Source: CAVRAZ01 sp963719135 (lineage in GTDB: Bacteria; Pseudomonadota; Gammaproteobacteria; DSM-19610). From it: a DNA stretch of 64,000 nt. Shown here piece by piece: positions 42,666-53,269 of the stretch. Position 1 is the stretch's first letter. Each line of letters opens with the position of its first letter. A program made the position numbers and the translations under genes. The stretch covers positions 248,001-312,000 of the forward strand of contig CAVRAZ010000003.1 of NCBI GenBank assembly GCA_963719135.1. Direction: 5' to 3'. Under the pieces are notes generated by a model. The model did no database searches and had not been told where the DNA came from. It worked only from the letters and a program-made list of their open reading frames with translations.

Positions 42666-43504
42666 GAAGCTTTCTTGTCCTGCCTGACAGGCATGGAGTC
42701 GCCGCGGTATGCCTTCCACAACAGCCAGACGCCGAGCAGAATCATCGGGGCCGACAGCAACTGCCCCATGGTCACCCAGTGAAAGGCGACGAATCCGATC
42801 TGGTGATCCGGCTCGCGCACGAATTCGACGCCGAACCGGAACAGGCCGTAGCACACCAGAAACAGGCCCGACACCGCGCGCGTCGGCCGCGGCTTTGCCG
42901 AAAACCACCAGAGAATGACGAACAGCACCAGACCTTCGAGAAAGGCCTCGTAGAGCATCGACGGATGACGCGGCAGTTCGTCGCGGAACGGGAACACCAT
43001 GCCCCAGGGCAGATGCGTCGGCCGCCCCCAGAGTTCGCCGTTGATGAAATTGCCGATGCGGCCGGCGCCCAGACCGATCGGCACCAGCGGTGCGATATAG
43101 TCCGTGACCTGGAAAAACGTGCGCCCGGTCTTGAGCGCGTAGCGATACATCGCCAGCAGCACGCCGATCAGGCCGCCGTGAAACGACATGCCGCCCTGCC
43201 AGATGCGGAACAGCATCCAGGGGTCCTGCCCGAACGCCTCGTAGTTGTAGAACAGCACGTAACCGATGCGGCCGCCCAGCACCACGCCGGCCGCGCCGTA
43301 GAACAACAGATCGCCCATTTCCTCCGGCTTCCAGCCGCTCGAGGACTTGCGCGCACGGCGTATGCCCAGCCACCAGGCGGTGGCGAAGCCGATCAGATAC
43401 ATGAGGCCGTACCAGTGCACGTCGAACGGCCCGAAGGAATGGCCGAACAGCTCGAACGGTCCAAAGGAGACGGCGACGGGATCGATGTCAGGATAAGTCA
43501 GCAT
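42662..43504 (-). CDS. lgt: Prolipoprotein diacylglyceryl transferase Lgt
   Basis: A 280-residue inner-membrane enzyme with about seven helices that transfers diacylglyceryl to the lipobox Cys of prelipoproteins. The Lgt signature GLGAGRIGNFINGELWGRPT is intact, as are VHWYGLMYLIGF near the N-terminus and MSFHGGLIGVLLA. The lgt-thyA-folA order is common in proteobacteria. It starts two bases after rlmI. Confidence 0.97.
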   Translation of the reverse strand: MLTYPDIDPVAVSFGPFELFGHSFGPFDVHWYGLMYLIGFATAWWLGIRRARKSSSGWKPEEMGDLLFYGAAGVVLGGRIGYVLFYNYEAFGQDPWMLFRIWQGGMSFHGGLIGVLLAMYRYALKTGRTFFQVTDYIAPLVPIGLGAGRIGNFINGELWGRPTHLPWGMVFPFRDELPRHPSMLYEAFLEGLVLFVILWWFSAKPRPTRAVSGLFLVCYGLFRFGVEFVREPDHQIGFVAFHWVTMGQLLSAPMILLGVWLLWKAYRGDSMPVRQDKKAS

Positions 43505-43506
43505 CT

Positions 43507-44727
43507 TTACTCGCGAACGACACGGCAGAAACAGGCTTTCAAATAGGCGGTTTCCGGAATCGCCGGGTGTACCGGGTGGTCGGGCCCCTGATGACCGCGT
43601 TCCAGAATCTGCAGGCTGCGGTCAAGATGCCGCGCCGCACCCAATAGTATCGCGTCCAGTCGCTCCGGGGCCAGATGCAGCGAACAGGACGCCGAGATCA
43701 GGATGCCGTCGCTTTCGAGCAACTGCATGCCGAGCTGGTTGATGCGGTGGTAGGCCTGTTCGCCGGCCTTGATGTCCCGGCGGCGCCTGATGAACGCCGG
43801 CGGGTCCAGCACCACCACGTCGAAGCGTTCGCCGGCATCGCGCAATTGCTTGAGGATGTCCACTGCATCGCCCTTGCGCGCGGCGACACGATCGCCGACG
43901 CCGTTGAGCGCCGCGTTGCGCGCCACCGCCTCCAGCGCCGCCGCGGAACTGTCGCCGCAGATCACCTCGCGCGCACCGCGCACGGCCGCCTGCACGCCCC
44001 AGGCGCCGACGTAGCTGAAGAGATCCAGCACGCGCGCGCCCTGCACATAGGCGGCCAGCCGCGTGCGGTTCATGCGCTGGTCGAAAAACCACCCGGTCTT
44101 CTGCCCGGCGTGCGGCGAGACCTCGAAGCGCACGCCGTTTTCGACGACCTGGAGCGTCGCGGGCACTTGGCCGATCATTTCGCTCGCGTCACCCAAGCCT
44201 TCGAGCTGGCGCGCGCCGGTATCGTTGCGGAACAGGATGCCGCGCGGCTTCAGCACCTTGTGCAGCGCGTCGGCCACTGCGTCGCGCACCCGGTCCATGC
44301 CGGCGGTCACGCACTGCACGACCAGACAGTCGCCGTAGCGATCGACGATCAGGCCGGGCAGCCGGTCGGCTTCGGCATACACCAGACGGTAGAAGGGTTC
44401 GGCAAACAGGCGCTCGCGCAGCGACAGCGCGATGTTGATGCGGTGCACCAGCAACGAACGATCGAGCCGGTACGCGGTGTCGCGGCTGATCAGCCGTGCA
44501 CAGATCAGGCTGTTCGGGTTGACGTAGCCCGTACCCAGCGGCTGGCCGTTGCCCGCCTCGATAAGCACCTGCTGCCCCGGCTCGAACGCACCCAGCGGCG
44601 TGACCGCGGTATCGATCTCGTTGCTGTAGATCCAGAGATGCCCGGCGCGCAGGCGGCGGTCTTCTTGCTTTTTCAGGCGCAGCGCCGCCAGCGGCAATGC
44701 GTCCGGGAGGGTATGGGCAACGGTCAT
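43507..44727 (-). CDS. rlmI: RlmI-like 23S rRNA (cytosine-C5) methyltransferase
   Basis: A 406-residue protein: an N-terminal PUA domain (LKKQEDRRLRAGHLWIYSNEID), an EEHEE-like middle domain (AEADRLPGLIVDRYGD) and a Rossmann SAM domain (VLDLFSYVGAWGVQAA, FDVVVLDPPAF). ISASCSLHLAPE holds the likely catalytic Cys. The order fits RlmI, which methylates C1962 of 23S rRNA. Confidence 0.92.
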   Translation of the reverse strand: MTVAHTLPDALPLAALRLKKQEDRRLRAGHLWIYSNEIDTAVTPLGAFEPGQQVLIEAGNGQPLGTGYVNPNSLICARLISRDTAYRLDRSLLVHRINIALSLRERLFAEPFYRLVYAEADRLPGLIVDRYGDCLVVQCVTAGMDRVRDAVADALHKVLKPRGILFRNDTGARQLEGLGDASEMIGQVPATLQVVENGVRFEVSPHAGQKTGWFFDQRMNRTRLAAYVQGARVLDLFSYVGAWGVQAAVRGAREVICGDSSAAALEAVARNAALNGVGDRVAARKGDAVDILKQLRDAGERFDVVVLDPPAFIRRRRDIKAGEQAYHRINQLGMQLLESDGILISASCSLHLAPERLDAILLGAARHLDRSLQILERGHQGPDHPVHPAIPETAYLKACFCRVVRE

Positions 44728-44864
44728 AGGAAGCTCGCAAGCTTACGCGCTCGGCGGCGCGAGGTCGAGTCGGACGGTGCGCGGGAATCCCGGCCGGCGG
44801 TGACTCCGGTTGGCCGGAAGCTGACCGCGCAAGCCTGATGCGGCTGCGGCTGCGGCGGCGCCGG

Positions 44865-46460
44865 TCAGTGCACGCCGGCGGCCGCAAAGCGTCCGGCCGG
44901 CCACAGCACCAGTCGTCCGCCGCGCCAGGGCCGGGAAAACAAGTCGGCCGGCGCCGCCTCGCCCGCGCTGCGCCGGTATTCCACCAAATAGCCTTGCGGG
45001 TGAGCCGCCACCCACGCATCCCGCGCCGGCTCAGCGGTCAGCGCGGCAACCGGCTGACGCAAACGTCCCGGGAAATGAAACTGGCCCTGATACCGGCCGA
45101 GGTACGCCACCGGCACGCCGCGCGCCTGCAGAGTGCCGATGCGCCGGCTGATCTCGCCCAGATCGAACGACGCGCGTGCCGCCGGCGCGACCGCCAGATT
45201 CAGCACGACCACGATCGCGACGGCCACCAGCGCCAGCGCGCGCGCGGCGTCTTCCAGATTCGCCGGCCGCCACAGGCCGCACGCGACCGCGACCGCCACC
45301 GGCGGCAGTGCCCAGTACGGCGAAACATCGCCCAGCCAGGCAGCGCGCGCGGCGAACGCCGGCACCACCAGGATCAAGGCGGCGGCCGCCGCCGGCAGGG
45401 CGGCCAGGAACCAGCGATCCGACACAACGGTTGCTTGCGCGTTGCGCGCCGCGCGGCGCGCCAGCCACAGCGCGATGAGCGGCAGCAGCGGCAGCAGGTA
45501 TTTCACCTGCTTGCCGCTGATGGCGCTGAATATCAACAGGGCCGGCAACAGCACGGCCAGAACGAAGCGGTCGCCCTGCGATCCACCCGCGGGTGCGCGG
45601 AGGACCGCCCGCCAGAGCCGCGGCCAGGCGAGCCAGGGCACGCACAGCAACGGCAGCATCCAGACGTAACTCCACCAGGGACTGCGGTGCGCGAACGCGT
45701 CGACGATGCGCCCGGTCGACTGGCCCCAGAAGATCGCCGTGCGGTAGGCCGCGCCGCCTTCGTCGCCGGCCGGCATCGCCCAGGCCAGCGCGATGCCGGC
45801 GCCCAACGCGACGCTCAAGGCACCGCCGGCATACCAGCGCCAGGGCAGCGGGTTAGGCTTTGTCTCGCCGTCCAGCCACAGCGGCGCCAGCAGCAACGGC
45901 GGCAGCACGAACACCAGAATTACCGGCCCCTTGGCCAGCACGCCCAGGCCGATGGCAAGCCCGGTCAGGGTCCAGCCCGACACCGGCCGCGACGGCGCGC
46001 GCAGCAGCCCTGTCCAGGCCAGCAGTGCGGCGTCGACCAGCAGCAGATCGAACTGCACCAGCGGCAGGAACAGCAGCCAGAACAGGTTGGCGAACGTCAG
46101 CCAGACCGCGCAGCGTCCGGTGCCCGGACCGGCATCCGGCCACAGGCCGGCGGCCAGTCGCCGCACCAGATACAGCGCGCACAACGACAACACCGGCGCC
46201 ACCAGCCGTGCCGACCAGCCCTCGACACCGGTCACCGACCAGACCAGGTGGATCAACCAGAACAGCAGCGGCGGCTTGTCACTGTAGGGCTGCCCGTTGA
46301 GCCAGGGCACGAGGAAATCCTGCCGTTGCCACATTTCCCAGGCGACCGCCAGATAGCGCGTTTCGTCGACGGGAAACAGCGGGCGCGTCGCCAGCGAACA
46401 GACGACCACGGCGAGCCAGAGCGCGACGAGCACGACGCCCTGGCCGCCCGGCGTCTTCAT
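44865..46460 (-). CDS. ArnT/PMT-type polyprenol-phosphate-dependent glycosyltransferase
   Basis: A 531-residue polytopic protein with roughly a dozen hydrophobic segments. FPVDETRYLAVAWEM is the acidic first periplasmic loop typical of GT39/GT83 enzymes, and SDKPPLLFWLIHL follows. It would transfer a sugar from undecaprenyl phosphate to lipid A or another envelope acceptor. The start overlaps the preceding small gene as ATGA. The donor and acceptor are not evident. Confidence 0.87.
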   Translation of the reverse strand: MKTPGGQGVVLVALWLAVVVCSLATRPLFPVDETRYLAVAWEMWQRQDFLVPWLNGQPYSDKPPLLFWLIHLVWSVTGVEGWSARLVAPVLSLCALYLVRRLAAGLWPDAGPGTGRCAVWLTFANLFWLLFLPLVQFDLLLVDAALLAWTGLLRAPSRPVSGWTLTGLAIGLGVLAKGPVILVFVLPPLLLAPLWLDGETKPNPLPWRWYAGGALSVALGAGIALAWAMPAGDEGGAAYRTAIFWGQSTGRIVDAFAHRSPWWSYVWMLPLLCVPWLAWPRLWRAVLRAPAGGSQGDRFVLAVLLPALLIFSAISGKQVKYLLPLLPLIALWLARRAARNAQATVVSDRWFLAALPAAAAALILVVPAFAARAAWLGDVSPYWALPPVAVAVACGLWRPANLEDAARALALVAVAIVVVLNLAVAPAARASFDLGEISRRIGTLQARGVPVAYLGRYQGQFHFPGRLRQPVAALTAEPARDAWVAAHPQGYLVEYRRSAGEAAPADLFSRPWRGGRLVLWPAGRFAAAGVH

Positions 46461-46747
46461 CCGTCGGCGGCCCGCGTCATGACCTGTCTGTGCTTGTGGA
46501 TGAAATACAGATTGCGCGTGTAGATGAACACGCCCAGCGACTGCCCGAGAATGAACACCGGGTCGCCGATGTGCAGGGCGTAAGCGAACAGCGTGACGCC
46601 GCCCGCCAGGCTGAAATACCAGAATGCGACCGGGATGAGGCTTTGCCTGTGCCTTTCACTGTGCAGCCATTGCACCAGAAAGCGCGCCGAGAACAGGGCC
46701 TGGCCGGCGAACCCCAGCAGCAGCCAGCCCAAGGGTTGATGGAACAT
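46457..46747 (-). CDS. Lipid-A-disaccharide synthase N-terminal (LAB_N) domain protein
   Basis: A 96-residue protein with three membrane segments. LLGFAGQALFSARFLVQWLHSERHRQSLIPVAFWYFSLAGG is the LAB_N pattern, and GQSLGVFIYTRNLYFI follows. It is a stand-alone version of a domain otherwise found at the N-terminus of some LpxB proteins. Both ends overlap neighbouring genes as ATGA, so the three-gene cassette must be translated together. Its role is unknown; a lipid-carrier flippase or accessory role is a guess. Confidence 0.88.
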   Translation of the reverse strand: MFHQPLGWLLLGFAGQALFSARFLVQWLHSERHRQSLIPVAFWYFSLAGGVTLFAYALHIGDPVFILGQSLGVFIYTRNLYFIHKHRQVMTRAADG

Positions 46748-47541
46748 CAGTAATCCTCCAGGGCGTCCGCGTGAAACGCGCGCCAGGTCAGCCAGTGCCG
46801 GCCCGCCAGATCGAGCAGTTGCCCGGCGCGGCCGTCTGTTCCGGTGCGGCGGTCGGCGCGCCGCTGCAGCCACATGACGCCGAACAGATCGACCAGCCCC
46901 GCCCACAGGCGGTTGCAGACGCCGTACTTGGAACGACCGCGCACGCGCGGCCGGTGGAGCACCGGCACCGATTGCACGCGGCCGCCCGCCGCCTTCACCA
47001 GCGCCGGCAGAAAGCGGTGCATGTGATCGAATACAGGCAGCCCCAGATAGAGCGCGCGCGCAAAGACCTTGATGCCGCAGCCGGTGTCGGGCGTTGCGTC
47101 GCCGAGCAGTTGACCGCGCACGCTGTTGGCGATGCGCGATGACCAGCGGCGGTCCAGGCTGTCGTGCCGTTCGGTGCGTTGTCCAGTCACCAGCAGTTGT
47201 GCATCGCCGGCCTTTGCATAAACCTCGACCAACCGCTGGATATCGACCGGATCGTTCTGGCCGTCGCCGTCGAGCGTGACGATGACGTCCGCGTATGCGG
47301 CGCGCACGCCGCTCAGCAGCGCGGCGCTCTGGCCGCTGCGGCGTTCGTGGCGCAGCACGCGCAGCCGGGCATAGCGCTCGCGCGCCTGCGCCAGCACGCG
47401 CGCCGTGCCGTCATCGCTGCCGTCGTCGACGAACAGCATTTCGTAGTCGCCCCCACGCGCCAGCAGGCGATGGATCTCCTCGACCAGCGGCAGTACATTC
47501 CCGGCTTCGTTGTAAACCGGCACCACGACCGAAAAACGCAT
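46747..47541 (-). CDS. Family 2 glycosyltransferase (polyprenyl-phosphate sugar transferase type)
   Basis: A 264-residue GT-A enzyme. FSVVVPVYNEAGNVLPLVEEI opens it; MLFVDDGSDDGTARVL and VIVTLDGDGQNDPVDI carry the DDG and DxD-type metal motifs. DTGCGIKVFARAL is shared with dolichyl-phosphate mannose synthase and ArnC/GtrB proteins. There are no strong C-terminal membrane helices, unlike ArnC. It should load a sugar onto undecaprenyl phosphate for the ArnT-like partner. Confidence 0.9.
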   Translation of the reverse strand: MRFSVVVPVYNEAGNVLPLVEEIHRLLARGGDYEMLFVDDGSDDGTARVLAQARERYARLRVLRHERRSGQSAALLSGVRAAYADVIVTLDGDGQNDPVDIQRLVEVYAKAGDAQLLVTGQRTERHDSLDRRWSSRIANSVRGQLLGDATPDTGCGIKVFARALYLGLPVFDHMHRFLPALVKAAGGRVQSVPVLHRPRVRGRSKYGVCNRLWAGLVDLFGVMWLQRRADRRTGTDGRAGQLLDLAGRHWLTWRAFHADALEDY

Positions 47542-47603
47542 TAATTCCCTCGCCACTTCAAGGATTTCGAGCCGGACAAGCGTCCGCCCTTCCGTTATAG
47601 TCC

Positions 47604-49697
<2,094 letters not shown>

Positions 49698-49740
49698 CCC
49701 GCCGCAAATGCGCGCTGCGCCGGTGCGCTGCGCCGGTGCA

Positions 49741-50232
49741 TCAGACAACCGGTTCGTCGGCCCGCTCACCGGTACGGAAGTCGGCATAGACATACACCGG
49801 AATGTCCAGCTCGCCGAGCCGCTCCTCGATAACCGGCCACACCTCCTCCCAGACCAGTCCGCCCACACCCGTGGCGAGGCGCGGCAGCGCAAGTGACGTG
49901 AAGGACTCATGCGCGGCCATCTTCGCCAGCACGCGCAAGGCGTCGCTGACGTGCTTGACCGTCGCCTTGCCGGGACGCTGACCGTGGCCGTAGCCGCCTT
50001 CCTGGGTCAGCAGATTGACGATGCGCACGCCGTCCGGGCCGCTCCACAGCCACACGTCGCCCGGCTCGGGGTGATTCTGATGGCACCAGTGATGGAAATC
50101 CTTGTGCATGGCGGGATATCGCTTGTGCAGCGACAGCGCCAGTCCCTGACTCATCGGGTCGTTCGGTGCGACACCGTGCGCCACCGCGTGGGCCTTGCTC
50201 AACAAGATATCGCCTGATACCTGATGGATCAT
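49741..50232 (-). CDS. Macro-domain (ADP-ribose-binding) protein
   Basis: A 163-residue stand-alone macro domain. IHQVSGDILLSKAHAVAHGV is the first strand and ADP-ribose loop; IVNLLTQEGGYGHGQRP and LALPRLATGVGGLVW form the phosphate-binding loops. Such proteins remove ADP-ribose or ADP-ribose 1''-phosphate, or simply bind it. No DarT-like toxin is adjacent, so a toxin-antitoxin role is unsupported. GAGG five bases ahead decides the ATG although the frame is open upstream. Confidence 0.88.
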   Translation of the reverse strand: MIHQVSGDILLSKAHAVAHGVAPNDPMSQGLALSLHKRYPAMHKDFHHWCHQNHPEPGDVWLWSGPDGVRIVNLLTQEGGYGHGQRPGKATVKHVSDALRVLAKMAAHESFTSLALPRLATGVGGLVWEEVWPVIEERLGELDIPVYVYADFRTGERADEPVV

Positions 50233-50790
50233 AGTTGCCTCGTTTAGTGATTTGTCTGGATTCTTGGGGGGAAATCTTTTCGTCAGGACCCGGGTCGGCT
50301 GCCCGGGACGCCAGCCGGCCGAACCAGTATATGACATGGCGACTGCCGGCGCCGTGTTCCTGGTCGACGAAGCCGGGCGTGCCGACGCAGGTGAGCGCGG
50401 ACCGATAGGCACAGCGGAATCATTCCGCCACTTGTGCAACCTACAGTACAAAAAAGCGGCCCGGCCTTCAACAACACAGGCAACCGTCGCGGGATAGCGG
50501 CCTGCGGCGGTGGTCGGTCCCGACCCGGCGCGCAACCCGCACCCGGCAGGCAGGCGACGCTGTCCTTCGACCGCGCGACCCGGCGTAAGACGGTCGCGAC
50601 CATGGTCCACCGCGCAGGCGACGCTTGTCTATCGAGCAACATCCGCCACATACGCGAAGCGCGCGCGAAACGTCAGGTGCATGTCCACGCATTGCGCCCG
50701 CACGACAGCCGCCGGCGCAACGGATTCCCGCCGCCCGGAAAGCCACCAACGTGCTTTATCTGCAGCGTTAAACGTGCCTGTTGACATGGA
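50233..50790. other. Gene-free interval
   Basis: Several open frames exist on both strands, as expected at this G+C, but none has a plausible ribosome site, conserved motif or protein-like composition. I see nothing functional in it. Confidence 0.5.
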
Positions 50791-50828
50791 TTGACGCTCT
50801 CAAAACGCAGGCGTATAACACGCCTGCG
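50791..50828 (+). promoter_or_regulatory. Near-consensus sigma-70 promoter with a palindrome over the -10 box
   Basis: TTGACG, 17 bases, TATAAC (50814-50819). A perfect nine-base inverted repeat, CGCAGGCGT-ATAAC-ACGCCTGCG (50806-50828), is centred on the -10 box, the usual place for a repressor site. It points toward the TauE-like gene 360 bases on. Confidence 0.65.
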
Positions 50829-50955
50829 CCGGTACAAGCGGCACGCGGGGAATCCGACACGACGGGGCCTCGCGGCGAGGCCGGCGCGGCGTTCGAATCT
50901 CGGTTCGCATCAACCGGATGCACAGCGGAGACGCCGGCGCGACGCACGGCACTCA

Positions 50956-51066
50956 ACCTGACGGTTGCATAAAGAACCCGCCGGGATTCGACCGAACCTG
51001 GTTGTTGAGGGGTCACAGGGCCGGTAACGGCCCTGTGGGTGAAATTCACATCGGGTGAATTTCACC
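50956..51066 (-). repeat. ~100-bp repeat of unknown nature, copy 2, ending in tandem GTGAAWTTCAC palindromes
   Basis: Inverted copy of the sequence at 37705. Here the CACAGGGCCG-TTA-CCGGCCCTGTG hairpin (read on the minus strand) is perfect. At its edge are two 11-base palindromes, GTGAAATTCAC (51039-51049) and GTGAATTTCAC (51055-51065), spaced 16 bases centre to centre, which resemble paired operator sites upstream of the TauE-like gene. Confidence 0.65.
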
Positions 51067-51187
51067 ACGCGTGCGCAGGTTGCCGCTGCGCGCGAAGGTT
51101 GTTGCAATGACTGGGTTGATTGCGACCGCGTGATGTGCGCAGCAGGAACCGACACAGACGCGACCAGACCGGCAGGAACGGACAGCC

Positions 51188-52243
51188 ATGTTTCTAGAGA
51201 GCAGATTATTCCGGTTCTGGCTGGTCGCCGCCGGCGCCGTGTGGGCGCTACTGTTCGCCAGACTCGACGATCTCGCCTTCCTCGCCGAACACTGGTTTTA
51301 TCCGGCCACGATGGTTCTCGGCGCCTTCGTGGCCGGATCGACGCCGGAAGGCGGCGGCGCCGTGGCCTTTCCGGTGCTCAGCATCTTCATGGATGTCGAC
51401 CGCGTGCTGGCCAGGGACTTCAGCCTCATGATCCAGAGCATCGGCATGACCAGCGCGAGCATCTTCATACTGACCCACCGCAACACCCGCATCCGCCACT
51501 TCAAGCCGCTGCTCTGGTTCGTGCCGGTCGCGTTCGCGGGCTTTCTGTTCGGCATGCACGCCCTGCAGGGCATGAGGGTTCAGATCATCCAGGCGCTGTT
51601 CCTGAGCCTGATCGCCAGCTTTGCGTTCGCCTACTATTTCAGCAGCCACCGCGGATCGGAGGATCGCTGCGGTCCGAAGAATAGGCGCGATTTCGCGTAC
51701 ACGCTGTTCATCCTGTTCGTCGGCGGCATGTGCAGCAGCCTGTTCGGCTCAGGCGCGGATGTTCTCGTGTATACCCTGATGGTGACCCACTTTGCGGTGA
51801 AGGAAAAAACGGCCACCGAATTCAGCGTCATACTCATGGCGTCGCTCAGCGTTCTGGCCTATGCCTACCGGGGCCTGTACGAGGGCGCGCTGACCCAGTA
51901 CCAGGTGCAGACCTGGCTCTGCGCGTTTCCCGTGGTACTGGTCATGGCGCCGCTGGGCGCCTACGTTCTGAAGAAGGTCAACAAGGAATACATGCTGCGC
52001 GCCATCGTGGCGCTGAACATCATCCAGCTCAGCTATTTCAACGTCCACAGTCCCAGCCTGGAGAAGTTCGTCTGGTCCATGGGATGTACGGCCGTTCTCT
52101 CGGCGATCTTCTTCCTCGGGATGGCCGAACTCGTCCGGCGGCGGAAGCGCGGTGACGACATTGAGGACGCCGTCCGTACGCCGACTGGCCAGAACGTGGA
52201 CACGGCGGACAAGACCGCAGCCGCCGCGCGCGAGGCTGCGTGA
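51188..52243 (+). CDS. TauE/SafE-family membrane transporter
   Basis: A 351-residue protein with about eight membrane helices in two related halves. The first half has VLGAFVAGSTPEGGGAVAFPVLSI and the second ILFVGGMCSSLFGSGADVLVYTLMV, both glycine-rich family motifs. Relatives export sulfite, sulfoacetate or other organic anions. No sulfur-oxidation gene is adjacent, so substrate is open. A hydrophilic tail of about 40 residues follows the last helix. It has a long, repeat-containing upstream region. Confidence 0.87.
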   Translation: MFLESRLFRFWLVAAGAVWALLFARLDDLAFLAEHWFYPATMVLGAFVAGSTPEGGGAVAFPVLSIFMDVDRVLARDFSLMIQSIGMTSASIFILTHRNTRIRHFKPLLWFVPVAFAGFLFGMHALQGMRVQIIQALFLSLIASFAFAYYFSSHRGSEDRCGPKNRRDFAYTLFILFVGGMCSSLFGSGADVLVYTLMVTHFAVKEKTATEFSVILMASLSVLAYAYRGLYEGALTQYQVQTWLCAFPVVLVMAPLGAYVLKKVNKEYMLRAIVALNIIQLSYFNVHSPSLEKFVWSMGCTAVLSAIFFLGMAELVRRRKRGDDIEDAVRTPTGQNVDTADKTAAAAREAA

Positions 52244-52280
52244 CTCGCGGGCGCACTGCCTGCACGCCGCGCAGGGAACT

Positions 52281-53132
52281 TCAGGCCGGCTTGACGCCGC
52301 GCGCGAACCGCGTCTCGACATCCAGCCAAAGACCGTCGGCGCCGACATGGCGACGCGCGAATGCCAGGTGTGACCGGCGAAACTCCTCGCGGGCCGACGC
52401 ATCCACCCGCAGATAGAGTCCCTGCATCGCCGTGCATTCGATTACTTTCCACCAGGCGTTTTCGTCGGGCAGGTGATACCCGAGCTGGCGGTTGACGACC
52501 TCGATGTCGCCAAAGCCCGCCGTCTCCAGCAACGCCCGGCAGTGCGCACCCGATTCGATGCGCCGGCTGCCGATTACCCCCTGCGGGAACTCCACACCCC
52601 GGGCGGCAAGCCGGTCGATGAAATCGTCGAGCATGGGCTGGAAGGCGCCGGTCTCGAACGAGGTGAACACCAGCGTGCCGCCCGGCGTCAGCACGCGCGA
52701 CCATTCCCTGAGTGCGGCCTGCATGTCGGGCACCAAGAACAGACCGTAGGAACAGGTCAGGTAGTGAAAATAGCCGGACTTGAAATCCAGCTGCGCCGCG
52801 TCCATTTCGTGCAGATCGACATTGGCCAGATTCATCTTGCGCAGATTGCGCTCGGCCTTGTCGAGCATCGCCGGGGAGATGTCGATGCCGTGCACACGCC
52901 CGGCGGCACCGATCGCCTGGGCCAGCGGCACCGCCACCGCACCGGTGCCGGTGGCCACATCCAGCACCCGCGTTCCCGGGCGCGGCCGCAAATAGTCGAC
53001 CAGTTGATCGGCGCAAAAGGGAAAGAACCGGGTCTCCGGGCTGTCGTAGACCGGCGCGAGCCGGTCGAACAGCGCGCGCGTGGCATCCACCTGGCGCGCC
53101 TGTGACGCCGCTTCGTCGTCAGCGTCGCTCAT
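52281..53132 (-). CDS. Class I SAM-dependent methyltransferase (UbiE-like)
   Basis: A 283-residue protein. Motif I is VLDVATGTGAVAVPLA, followed by GIDISPAMLDKAERNL and FHYLTCSYGLFLVPDM. The early FDRLAPVYDSPETRFFPF resembles ubiquinone/menaquinone methyltransferases, but the C-terminal third differs, so the substrate is unknown. It is convergent with the TauE-like gene and begins next to a MITE-like element. Confidence 0.87.
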   Translation of the reverse strand: MSDADDEAASQARQVDATRALFDRLAPVYDSPETRFFPFCADQLVDYLRPRPGTRVLDVATGTGAVAVPLAQAIGAAGRVHGIDISPAMLDKAERNLRKMNLANVDLHEMDAAQLDFKSGYFHYLTCSYGLFLVPDMQAALREWSRVLTPGGTLVFTSFETGAFQPMLDDFIDRLAARGVEFPQGVIGSRRIESGAHCRALLETAGFGDIEVVNRQLGYHLPDENAWWKVIECTAMQGLYLRVDASAREEFRRSHLAFARRHVGADGLWLDVETRFARGVKPA

Positions 53133-53138
53133 CGGCTA

Positions 53139-53269
53139 GCAGGCTGTTGAAAAACGTTCCGGCGAGTGCGAGGCAAGGCGAAAAAGCACAGTGTACACGC
53201 AGTAGATGAACATTTTGAGCCGGTTTTCAACGCCGGATCGTGGCGCATGAACGTTTTTCAACCGCCTGC
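53139..53269. mobile_element. MITE-like element, copy 2
   Basis: About 131 bp. GCAGGCTGTTGAAAAACGTT is inverted as GAACGTTTTTCAACCGCCTGC at the other end. It is flanked by CTA and TAG. The right end supplies part of the TAG stop of the PfkB kinase gene. The interior blocks are shared with the copy at 39956. Confidence 0.82.

Noticed and set aside
49741..50232. DarTG-type toxin-antitoxin system
   Set aside because: The macro domain alone is present; no DarT-like ADP-ribosyltransferase frame occurs on either side.
50768..51049. Short frames in both copies of the ~100-bp repeat reading 'MNxTHRAVT...QQxGSVESR'
   Set aside because: The shared reading is tempting, but an indel between the copies breaks the frame after a few dozen codons and there is no ribosome site.
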